NCBI GenBank assembly: GCA_009760855.2
Contig: WPIO01000093.1
Location: forward strand, 1,267,001 to 1,331,000
DNA length: 64,000 nucleotides
Source of the DNA: Cristatella mucedo
Taxonomy: Eukaryota > Bryozoa > Phylactolaemata > Cristatellidae
Direction: 5' to 3'
Each line of letters begins with the position of its first letter. Position 1 is the first letter of the stretch. Shown in pieces: positions 34,307-41,775 of the stretch. The notes below the pieces were generated by a model. That model searched no databases. It was given only the letters and a program-made list of their open reading frames with translations, and was not told where the DNA came from. The position numbers and the translations under genes were made by a program.

Positions 34307-34801
34307 AGAGAGGGGAAGAGAGGGGCAGGGAGAGAGAGAGAGGGGGGAACAATAGAGGAAGACCGGAGAGAAATCGGGAGAGGTTGAGGGTAGCAGAGGG
34401 GGAGAGATAGAGGGAGTAGGGTGTGGGAGAGAAAGATTCTTGTATATATAATAGGAATGTTTGGAAAGGAGGGAAACAGAGGAACATGAGAGCAGAGCAA
34501 GAGAACAGAGAAATAAACGAGAAAGCGAAAGTGATGGAGCTGCAGAGAGAAGACGGCGAGAGAGAGAGAGAGTGAGAGAGAGAGAGAGAGAGAGGGGGTA
34601 GAGAGAGGAAAGAGAAAGAGTTGAGGGACACAGACGCGCGCGCGCGCGAGAGAACAAACACACACACACAGTCGAAGCAAGGCTGGCAGTCGTAGAGTAG
34701 TAAGAAGCAGTACTTACTCGGCTCATGCTGTAAAGAAGCACCTCAAAATCTTCTTGCAGTCGCTGACATAGAGCTTCCTCTTCGCGGGCATTGCTCGCCA
34801 T
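25170..34801 (-). CDS. Gene 2: spliced DUF4476-like helical-repeat protein (7 exons, 189 aa)
   Basis: Seven exons join with consistent phases: 34801-34718, 26403-26332, 26126-26061, 25842-25748, 25669-25570, 25465-25381 and 25237-25170. They form one open frame of 189 codons ending in TAG. The order [33 protein letters not shown] (spread over 22 residues), [26 protein letters not shown] and [16 protein letters not shown] matches the helix pattern of DUF4476, whose function is unknown. The tail is glycine- and proline-containing ([19 protein letters not shown]), then basic ([13 protein letters not shown]). There is no signal peptide or membrane segment, so it is probably intracellular. The first intron is 8.3 kb and carries a LINE, SINEs and a minisatellite. 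An upstream exon at 36271-36310 could extend the N-terminus. Gene 1 is its paralogue. Confidence 0.62.
25381..25465 (-). CDS. Gene 2 exon 6 (28 codons plus 1 nt)
   Basis: Strong acceptor TCGTCCACTTGCAG|GCC and strong donor CTCACAG|GTAGGT, phase 0 to 1. It encodes [20 protein letters not shown] and ALPIGGLT. I do not recognise this segment. No counterpart was found downstream of gene 1. Confidence 0.6.
25570..25669 (-). CDS. Gene 2 exon 5 (100 nt, 33 codons plus 1 nt)
   Basis: Acceptor GGGTGCCTTTTTAG|T and donor CTGAGG|GTTCGT, phase 0. It encodes [20 protein letters not shown] and [13 protein letters not shown]. Length, entry phase and exit phase are identical to gene 1 exon 5. Confidence 0.7.
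25748..25842 (-). CDS. Gene 2 exon 4 (31 codons plus 2 nt)
   Basis: Acceptor TGTCCTGCTCGCAG|AGC, phase 0, and donor GCCAA|GTAGGA, phase 2. It encodes [20 protein letters not shown] and [11 protein letters not shown]. The split codon to exon 5 falls at the same place as in gene 1. The donor is of medium strength. Confidence 0.65.
26061..26126 (-). CDS. Gene 2 exon 3 (22 codons)
   Basis: Acceptor CGCTGTTTTGCTAG|GTG and donor GCGGCA|GTAAGA, phase 0 at both ends. It encodes [20 protein letters not shown] and AA, the helix that follows STDQ in the fold. It aligns with gene 1 exon 3, beginning with valine just after the acceptor. Confidence 0.7.
26262..26306 (+). mobile_element. Decayed LINE A/SINE-1 tail
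   Basis: ACCTAGAAAGAGACGCAGTT and CTCTGAGAACGCTAAAGT recall the terminal stem-loop. It lies between gene 2 exons 2 and 3. Confidence 0.4.
26332..26403 (-). CDS. Gene 2 exon 2 (24 codons)
   Basis: Acceptor GGCGCTCATTGTAG|CTG and donor GACCAG|GTAATG, phase 0 at both ends. It encodes [20 protein letters not shown] and then STDQ. The D.K...L plus ..STDQ pattern is the most DUF4476-like stretch of the window. Confidence 0.7.
27307..27442 (+). mobile_element. SINE-1 copy, best preserved
   Basis: An A-box-like TGGTCTAGCGG at 27317-27327 and a B-box-like GGCTCGAGCCC at 27368-27378 have the spacing of a tRNA gene. The 3' part TGAAGCGCCTGAATAGAGAT, AGTTCTCTTGGGGCGCTATA and AATGAATTATTTATTTA is shared with LINE A. 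Confidence 0.9.
27541..27712 (+). mobile_element. SINE-2 copy, best preserved
   Basis: A-box-like TGGCACACTAGG at 27554-27565, B box GGTTTGATTCC at 27605-27615, body GCGGTGGGCGATCCTGTATC and end TTCTGTCGCTATACAAAATG with TTTAATCAGCTAGGAT. No LINE in the window has this 3' end. Confidence 0.88.
27722..28110 (+). mobile_element. LINE A RT C-terminal fragment
   Basis: The plus-strand frame reads [38 protein letters not shown] and [15 protein letters not shown]. This aligns with the C-terminus of the 58-kb copy. No (ATT)n tail follows. It begins directly after a SINE-2 copy. Confidence 0.75.
28115..28170 (-). mobile_element. LINE A/SINE-1 tail remnant
   Basis: TAGTGCGCTAGATAAAGTAG and TCTCTTTCTAGGTACTTTAA form a decayed terminal stem-loop. 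Confidence 0.4.
29331..29800 (+). repeat. GACAGA/GACGGACAGA satellite-like array (470 bp)
   Basis: Eight 10-bp GACGGACAGA units pass into 10-bp GACAGACAGA and then irregular GACAGA/GAGA units. Minus-strand serine/leucine/valine/cysteine frames of up to 186 codons are repeat artefacts. Confidence 0.95.
29982..31318 (-). mobile_element. LINE A copy with RT palm domain
   Basis: The copy reads from about 31318 down to an (AATAAT)n tail at 29982. It encodes [40 protein letters not shown] and [12 protein letters not shown], the catalytic motif with both aspartates kept, and then the conserved C-terminal region in broken frames. It lies in the first intron of gene 2. Confidence 0.85.
31319..32880. 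other. Gene 2 intron 1, distal part
   Basis: Contains one SINE-1. A 207-codon plus frame (32260-32883) crosses a run of ten G and has no recognisable features. Confidence 0.4.
32108..32255 (+). mobile_element. SINE-1 copy
   Basis: CTCAGCTCAACGGTTAAGGG head, GGGTCGGAGCC B-box relic, and AAAGCGCCTGAATCGAGATT with TTCTCTTACGGCGCTACACA tail. Confidence 0.8.
32882..33022 (+). mobile_element. SINE-2 copy
   Basis: ACACTAGGCAAGGCGGTTGC, CCGATTCCTGCGGTGGGCAA and TTCTGACGCTATGCAAAAAA. It is immediately followed by a LINE A fragment. Confidence 0.85.
33030..33850 (+). mobile_element. LINE A RT C-terminal copy
   Basis: Reads [44 protein letters not shown] and [20 protein letters not shown] in shifted frames. 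It starts a few bases after a SINE-2 copy and lacks the 3' UTR. Confidence 0.8.
34166..34350 (+). repeat. (GA)n microsatellite cluster
   Basis: A 70-bp pure GA block is flanked by GA/GGGA-rich DNA. A second GA block lies at 34556-34600. Overlapping serine-leucine frames on the minus strand are artefacts. Confidence 0.95.
34718..34801 (-). CDS. Gene 2 first core exon (28 codons)
   Basis: ATG at 34801 gives [20 protein letters not shown] and VLLYSMSR, then the consensus donor CGA|GTAAGT, phase 0. A good acceptor (CCTCTTGTCTAG) ends at 34804, so the exon probably begins at 34803 with two more bases. The end [12 protein letters not shown] aligns with gene 1 GSFDALCESLKK. Confidence 0.6.
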
Positions 34802-35057
34802 AACTAGACAAGAGGAACTGCTCGGTATTACTGGCTCGCTATTTCCACTGGCTCGTCAGCTAGGCTGTAAACAACAAGGGCCGGAAGCGGTGGCGGCTGT
34901 GGCGATGGCCACTGCCAGTCCAAGTCAGTGGTCAAGTGCCCAGGCGACCTTGTCGAGGTTCTGCGATGTTCATCTGAGAGGCAATGGACCCGCCATTCAG
35001 GCCACGACGGAGTGAACTGTAAGCCGAACTCGACGCTACTTTGACATGGTACTCACT

Positions 35058-35096
35058 TTAGAAAGAGAACGAGACCAAGTCTCGTTCTCTTTTTAA
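35058..35096. repeat. 39-bp near-perfect palindrome
   Basis: Arms TTAGAAAGAGAACGAGAC and GTCTCGTTCTCTTTTTAA pair at 17 of 18 positions around CAA. The inner 14 bp pair perfectly. It lies about 250 bp upstream of gene 2's core exon on the minus strand. Confidence 0.85.
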
Positions 35097-35484
35097 GGTG
35101 ACCTGGGATTTTCGGTCGAGTAAGTGGCGTCTTCTTTTACTTCTGAGGCAGCAATGCAATAACAAAGTAGAGTGTAACATTTAAGACTGGGAGTCAGCAC
35201 ATGTGTGGCAGTTTCAGCGGGTATCGGTATCGGGGTCCAGGCGGATACCTTTCTTTTGCACCGCCGAAACTGGATATCGAACGCTTTTCAATAGCTGAAC
35301 GACGATCATTCATTTGGAAATCTACTTCGTTAAGCCGAATATATAAGTATGTATGAGTTTTTCAGGCATTAGTGGAATCGCTTTCGCTGGTAATGAGCTG
35401 ACGCTTTATTATTTATGCAATCGTGAACATAAAATAAGTATCTTGTAGGCCGCAGAGTCTTGATGTGAATGGACACAGATCATT

Positions 35485-35725
35485 CAAAGGAACCTCTGAA
35501 GTACGAGGTACCTCGGGGCACTATTCTTGGTCCGCTTCTATTCTCATTGTATACTCTCCCTCTTGCCAATGCAATCGCCAAGCATAATATCGGCTGTCAC
35601 TCCTATGCGGATGACATTTAGTTGTACCGTTCTTTGATCTTTCCTTCCATTTAAAGACGATGAACTCCCGCGACTCACCTGCTGCGTGTATTGCTGACAT
35701 CAGCACATGAATGAAAGCTTTACGC
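35485..35725 (+). mobile_element. LINE A RT fragment containing YADD
   Basis: The plus strand reads [39 protein letters not shown] and a stop codon immediately after. It is only about 240 bp. Confidence 0.75.
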
Positions 35726-36270
35726 TCAAAATCGGCTCTGCCGCATGTCTACTATTGCGTCTGCAGGCACGATGTTTGGATGTAGATAAACTCATTTCAA
35801 CGGCATGGCATTTTTTCCGGAGCGTCGTCGGCGCTAACAGCAAAAACGATGAGAAAATAGGAAACAAAAGAGTTTACGCGAGAACCGTTCGTCCTCTTGT
35901 TCTGGCTCAGTCTCCCGAGTGCAAAAGTGTGGTGAGATACCAAGAACTCAACCACAAGCCAGGAAGCTCTGGGACCAGCTGTCGTGATTTGGCCTTTAGA
36001 ATCGGTCTGCTACCAGCAGGCCCGACTAATGTTGGCTGGCCTGCCAACCTCGGCCACAACTCTGTTCAAAAAGAATCATCTGGAACCTTCTCGGTATTCA
36101 AGCTGTACGGGGTTGCTCGTCGGTCGGTCGATCGACGGTATTAATTTCTCACCTTAATGGCCCAGAGTGTGATACAACAATAACCACGTGCAATAACACA
36201 CGGTAAATTCCAATAAGCTTTTGTCGGTTGTCCCGACTAGTTATTTAAGAGCAGGGCGACGTTCACTCAC

Positions 36271-36310
36271 GGCTCCTTCTTCGTCTTCGGCTCAGTAGTT
36301 TTAACGCCAT
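36271..36310 (-). CDS. Possible upstream coding exon of gene 2
   Basis: ATG at 36310, with G at -3 and +4, opens MALKLLSRRRRRS and runs to a strong donor GGAGCC|GTGAGTG, phase 1. The exon at 34803 begins with two bases before its own ATG, so the join is in frame (S-L-M-A-S). The basic run could be a localisation signal, or this may be part of a separate transcript. The phase match alone has a one in three chance. Confidence 0.35.
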
Positions 36311-36455
36311 CTCCGGCTGTTGCCTGGCTCGTTTTCTCTGAAAGCTGGGGGAGGAGGGCGGGCTGTCCGCGTGCGATTGACTGGACAGAGCGAGTCGGCG
36401 CAAGGAGAATTCGGTGGACGCAACCACATATTTTTGTATAGCGCTCATGGCTTGC

Positions 36456-36458
<3 letters not shown>

Positions 36459-36491
<33 letters not shown>

Positions 36492-36524
36492 TGTGTGTGT
36501 CTGTGCGTGCGTGCGGTGTGTGTC

Positions 36525-36555
<31 letters not shown>

Positions 36556-36602
36556 CTGCGCGCGCGTGTGTGTGTGTGTCTGCGTGTATGTGTGTGTGTG
36601 AG
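36459..36602 (+). repeat. (GT)n microsatellite with CTGT, GCGT and CGCG interruptions
   Basis: 140 bp of GT repeats, upstream of the possible first exon of gene 2. Confidence 0.96.
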
Positions 36603-36651
36603 TAGTCCGGTGGAGTGTAGAAGACGTACTTCTTCGTAGGTGAAACGGCCC

Positions 36652-36943
36652 ACGGTATTCCTGCCTTTGCTAAGGTGAAGGTTTTCCTGCCTTTACAGTG
36701 GAAGTGGAGCCCTAGTTCTCCAGTCAGGAGTTGCGTCGTGCGCTCAAAGCCAGCGCCGACGCGCTCAACCGCCAGGCGACCGCTTGAGCGGCCGCCTGAA
36801 ACGTGTACGCGCCGACCGCTAACCCGTTCGCGGGAGCGGTCACACAAGACGACAGCTTGTTATAGAGTCCGAGGCATTCCTGCCTTTGCGAAAGCGGAGG
36901 TTGTCCTGACTTTGGGATGGCGAAGGTGAAATGCCAGTTCTCC
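36652..36943 (+). repeat. 70-bp direct repeat pair
   Basis: 36652-36721 and 36871-36943 share ATTCCTGCCTTTGC, AAGGTGAAG/AAAGCGGAGG, TTCCTG/GTCCTG and CCTAGTTCTCC/GCCAGTTCTCC. The period is about 220 bp. Confidence 0.8.
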
Positions 36944-36997
36944 GCTCGGGTTTTAGGTTCCGGTTATTCGGGCGCTCCGCCTATTTGGACCATTCTC

Positions 36998-37130
36998 CAC
37001 TATAAAAGTTGGCAGCCTAAGTGGGGGAAGGTATTTCCCCAGCAAGAGTAGCTTGCTTCGTCGAGAGCCTGCGAGGAGTGTGAGGATAGGACCGAACTAG
37101 ACGCGCAGCGACATTGTGCGCTTGCAAATG
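36998..37130 (+). promoter_or_regulatory. Possible TATA-type core promoter
   Basis: CCACTATAAAAGTTGGC at about 37008 is a good TATA box, with GC-rich DNA following. No gene could be attached to it on the plus strand. Confidence 0.2.
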
Positions 37131-38224
37131 TCCAATGAAATCCCGCATTCAGTAAAATCCCCTATTCATGTGCATTACTTCCCAATTTCCGCCACGAACT
37201 CACGATCCCTTAGCAACGGTAAGTAGGTTGGCACCCGAAACGCATCTTCACGTGGCCACTTATTTCGCGTAGACGCGCACCGAGCCGCATTCGGCAGTGG
37301 GCTACGCTGCTCAGTTAGCGGCAGGTTACGCATCCTCCGCCGAGCCTCCGGCATTACAGCGAGCTCGCCTTCGGTGTATCGCTAAGGGAAAGCTTGAATT
37401 AATTTTTATTATCGGGGCGAGGGAGGCGCCAACGAGTAAGAACGAGAGCGCGAGCGCTACGGCCGCAGCGCTCTGTCTCACCTTGCCGAGTGACTGTCAG
37501 ATTCTGTATGCGTCCGCCTCGCGAAGGGAACGGGCAAAGGTGGCGTCGGCCGCCGATGCGCAGATGCCGCTTTTGATAGGGCTTCGCATCCGGTTTGCGT
37601 CAAGTTCTTCCGGCAGAAGCTGTGCGCCGCCGGGGTACGAACGTTTACCCCCCCCCCTGGACTTTCCCCCCTGGGGCAGGACTTTTCCCCCTGGGATAGG
37701 GCATTCCTCCCCTCCCGTATGGAAATACCATGATATAAGCTGTCTTGTTTACATATCTTGTCAAAATATTATGCAGTATATAGCATATTACACATTCCTA
37801 CATTATAGTCATTAGAAATGCGGTCGCTGCGGCCCTGCTTTTTGGCAGACCACCAAGTGCAAGGTCAAAGCTCTGCCCCGGGCGGCCAGCAGCAGACGCT
37901 CTCGGCAGCAGCCGTGAGCGCGTAGTAGTATCCTCGGCCGCCGCCGACGCCCCCGCCGACGCCCCGTCTTCCCTTTCGACATCGGCACCGCTGGCTACCG
38001 CCCGTCCAAACCTCACCGCCGCCGCAGTCGTTGCTGCACCGGCGTCGCGCGTCGACCGCCGCCGCTGACGCAAGATACAAGCCGCATCCCACGCCGACGC
38101 CGACACCGCCTCCAACGTCGCCTCCGACACCGCGCTGGCCGTACCGCCTCCGTCGGTCGTGCTATCGAGTCGCCGCTAATACTGAGTGGATTTTATTTCA
38201 ATAGAGCGTGAACTTCATTTGATA

Positions 38225-38226
<2 letters not shown>

Positions 38227-38321
<95 letters not shown>

Positions 38322-38353
38322 TGTGTGTGTGTGTGTAAATGTGTGTGTGTGTA
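38227..38353 (+). repeat. (AT)n(GT)n microsatellite
   Basis: About 30 bp AT then 95 bp GT inside the foldback-like element. Confidence 0.96.
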
Positions 38354-38437
38354 TGTATTGTTAAGTTATACATTCATCTAAATAGAGGGAAATGTCCTAC
38401 CCGGTGGGGGGAATGTCCGGGGGTAAATGTCCTAGGG

Positions 38438-41103
38438 CTGGGGTGTCCGACCTTTTTGCGTTGGGGGGGCCACATTTCAAAAATTTAAAAGGTCGGGGGG
38501 GGGGGGGGTCACATGTAAATTGGCGTAGTTGACTGCATCAGAAAATAAGATCGTAATTTAGTATGACTATTACTTAATAAATACTTAATAAATAAACCGC
38601 AATACAATAGTATTTGTAGCATAATTATAATTAAAAATAATAAATATTAAAAATGTAATCATGTGTCCTGGAAGATAATTCGATAGATATTATGGCCAAT
38701 TTTTTATTTTTGGATTTTTATTTTAATAACATGAAGACAGAAACTTATAAAACTTACAAAATTACATGACAAGGACTCACGTAATATTAATGTCTTCGGA
38801 TTAATTAAATGCCACATGTATTTAATGTCTTCTGCACTGCAGGCATCAATGAGATATTTGGCATTGTTTCTGTTTGCATAAAAAGTCGACATCTGCTGCA
38901 ACAGTGGATGTGGCAATTCTAAGGATTTATGATAAATGTTCATCTGTGAGAACGGATCGAGTCTTTGTTTTCACATTTTTCAGTCTGGAAAAAAGCTGTT
39001 CACAGCAATATGTGCTGCCAAAAAGTGCAATATACCTGCGAGCATGTTTGGCTAGGTTAGGAAAAGACTCTGATGAAACATACTGCTTGTAAAAGGTAAC
39101 AAGGTCATGCTGATCATAAGCAGTTTTTAAATTGCTGTCATTATGAATGTCGATTAGTTCGAGTTGAAATTCATCAGGTGCACCAGAGTGATCGATATTA
39201 AATGGATTACTAATCATGTTCATGTCATCCGTATGTTGTTGGAAATCCTGAAACCTCTCTTCGAATTCATCAACAAGTTTGCTAACAAGAGTGGAGTACT
39301 TCATATGAGCCCGCGTTTCAGGCGATCTTGTTGCTAGTGTTGTGAAATGTAACAGTTTCTTCTGATCTAAGTGTTTCCGGAAAAGTTTCAGCTTTTGCAC
39401 AAACGCGACAACACACATGCATTTTATGGACCAGTTGATCCTTACCTTGGAGTTTGACATTAAGATCTGCAAGATGTTTGGTCATGTCCACCAAAAAAGC
39501 CAAGTCATTCAACCACTGCTGGTCATCGAGGAAGCCAATATCTTTTTCGTCCCGAAGTGACCAAAACCTGGCTAACGTGTTTGCCCTACTTAGCCAACGG
39601 ACTTGGCAGAAATAAATAACATCACAATGATCTGATCCCAACTCTTCAAGGAAAGCCTGAGACCTTATCACATTGACTGTCGAAACTACATTGTCCATTA
39701 CATGTTGCATGCTTAAGACCTTTGCACATAGCTGCTCTTGGTGGATGATGCAGTGATGACTGACAATTTTGTGAGGTACTAATTTTACCATTAAAGATAC
39801 AAATCCATTGTGTCTACCTGTCATTGAAGGAGCTCCGTCAGTGGTTAAAGCAATCAATTTAGTTTCAGGAAGATTAAATTTTGTGAGGACCCTCTTGACC
39901 TGATCCAAAATATCCCTCCCCGTTGTAGTGCCTTTCATTGAACATATATCCAACAGTTCTTCGATAATGACAAACTTTCCTGTTACTCCGCGTACAAACA
40001 CCGACAGTTGAGCCGTATCGCTATTGTCCATGCTTTCGTCGAGCGCAAGAGAATAAAATTCGCATTCAGCAAGTCTTTTAGTGAGACTTTCTTCTATGTT
40101 GGATGCGAGCTCGTCAACTCTTCTCGCAACCGTTTGATGAGAAAGACTGACTTTCTCTACTTATGACTTCTTTTCTGGACAGACCACACCAGTAAACAGT
40201 CTTGAGGCATTCCTTAACGAATTCACCATCGGAAAATGCTTTCCCCGCTTAGCTATAGCTTCAGCTATTAACAAACTTACTTTGGTTGAAGCCTCAGACT
40301 TGTTGCTGACTGCTGTAAACAGTGACTGCTGTCCGATGACGCTCTGTTTCAACGAGTTCACGCGATCAATTCGAAGTTGACCAGTCAGGCTGTTGTACCT
40401 GTCGCCATGGTTTGTTGAAAAATGTCGCTTAACATTCTACTCCTTTGCAACGGCAATTGTTTCTTGGAATATTAGGCGCATTATCCGACCGAAGCGTTCC
40501 ATTACAAAATAGTCTACAGTCCAAGATGCTTTGAAAAGTCTTCATTCAGCGTCAATTTTTTGTTTTTTGCTAGTATTCACATTCGCCGCCATTTTTCTAT
40601 GTGAAGTAAAAAAACAGATCAGTTACGAATTGATTAATTTATATTTTATCACAGTAATATCTTAGTATTAGTAAGTAAGTTGAGCAATACGCGTTTTTGA
40701 ACCTACCTGACTTATTCCAGTTCGTGCAGCAGCAGCTGAGAAACGGCTCTTTTTTTCTATCCACAGTGTGAAACAGTTAATTCCGCTTGCGGAAGCGTTA
40801 TAAATGTGATCGTAATGGCGCCGCTGTAGCACAAATATATTACCCCTTCACGCCAAAATTTTCACATGAAGGCTAGCAAAATAAATCGATTTTTTTTACC
40901 TTCACGCGAAAATAGCCATTCGGACGCCTTTAAGCTTCACGCGCGCGTGAAGTACATCACAGCGCCTTATATCGCCGTTTGTAATGATTAAAAATTAACG
41001 AAAAACATGGAGTGACAAATATTTTTGGGATAACGTTGCGGGCCGCATAGAAGACCTCGGCGGGCCGGGTTGTGGACCGCGGGCCACGTGTTGAACACCC
41101 CTG
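38438..41103 (-). mobile_element. hAT-family DNA transposon, full length but decayed
   Basis: The 2.67-kb element is flanked by identical 8-bp target duplications, TCCTAGGG, at 38430-38437 and 41104-41111. Its ends, CTGGGGTGTCCGACC and (reverse strand) CAGGGGTGTTCAACA, match at 11 of 15 positions. This is the CAGGGGTGT type seen in hAT/Charlie-like elements. GC-rich subterminal blocks (GGCCCGC, CGGGCC) are typical as well. A broken transposase lies inside on the minus strand. The element sits in one arm of an older foldback-like element. Confidence 0.9.
38704..40592 (-). pseudogene. hAT transposase pseudogene (GTF2IRD2/ZBED-like)
   Basis: The frame opens at ATG 40592 (MAANVNTSKKQKID). A degenerate BED-type finger follows (RLIFQETIAVAKE, VKRHFSTNHGDRYNSLTG); the position normally reading CxxC reads RxxF. 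Then come a conserved N-terminal block (QSLFTAVSNKSEASTKVSLL), the catalytic region (ALDES, LTTDGAPSMTGRHNGFV, SHHCIIHQEQLC) and the C-terminal dimerisation block (CCEQLFSRLKNVKTKTRS). In-frame stops lie at 40542-40544 (TGA), 40437-40439 (TAG) and 40161-40163 (TAA). Frameshifts occur near 40250-40180, between 39470 and 39320, and near 38930. It belongs to the hAT superfamily and cannot be active. Confidence 0.9.
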
Positions 41104-41775
41104 TCCTAGGGTCTACCAGAGGTACAATGTCCGGGGGGGAACGTCCAGTTGGGGAAATGTCCTACGACCGCGCCGCCGAAGGTAGCCTGACGGCTTTCGG
41201 CTCGCGACTAAGGCCTGCGACGGACGCTGCCGTCGCTCGACCGGACGAGGACGCGAGTCGGCTTCCGGCCTAGAGCAAGGATCAGCAAGGGCAAGGCCCT
41301 CCGGTTTCGTTGCCATTGGTATGCCTAGTCGCCTGGTCGCTACTAAAAAAGTATTCCAACTCAAATTTTCGGGCGATGCTTCAAGCAAGGGTATAGAGAA
41401 CCTGCGGTCACTCCGAGGTCACAGTATAACGCACTCTCTGGCTGCAGTAAAAAAAACTCGTTCAGAGAGAAAGAGAAATGCAATACGTCTACAAGCAGTT
41501 CGTCGAAGAATTGATTCTAACAAGATAAACTATAGATCAGACATTGCAAGGTCACCAAGGTCAAGCACCAAGGGCACCTATGAACAAGGTAGTCTGGACT
41601 AAAGAGCAGTTTCCATTGGTTCCATGCCATCTCTGCTGTAGGCCGCAACATTCAGAGCAAGTAAGCACGCATGATGAGTACATGCGCATCGTTGAAGTCG
41701 CCTTCTCGCTCAGGTCACCCATCGGCCTGTCCTTGATTCTGATTGGCTGCACAATAACATGGCAATCATAAACCA

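Larger units (their letters stand above)
37641..41166. repeat. Foldback-like element: inverted arms of GGACATTTCCCC-type repeats
   Basis: The left arm (37641-37725) carries repeats such as GGACTTTCCCCCCTGGGG. The right arm (38384-38437 and, beyond the hAT, 41104-41166) carries the inverse (GGGGAATGTCCGGGGGTAAA). After removing the hAT the arms are about 660 bp apart. The centre holds a GC-rich block and an (AT)n(GT)n tract. Inverted arms built of short tandem repeats are the hallmark of foldback elements. No coding capacity or target duplication is evident. Confidence 0.55.

Noticed and set aside
34090-34801. Minus-strand frames of up to 223 codons
   Set aside because: Only the first 28 codons (34801-34718) are kept as an exon. 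The rest is (GA)n repeat after a consensus donor.
36263-36847. Minus-strand frame of 194 codons with His-Thr repeats
   Set aside because: Mostly (GT)n complement. Only the short ATG exon near 36310 is considered.
37297-37815. Plus-strand frame of 172 codons
   Set aside because: It runs through GC-rich DNA into the foldback repeat and ends in AT-rich non-coding sequence. No recognisable domain.
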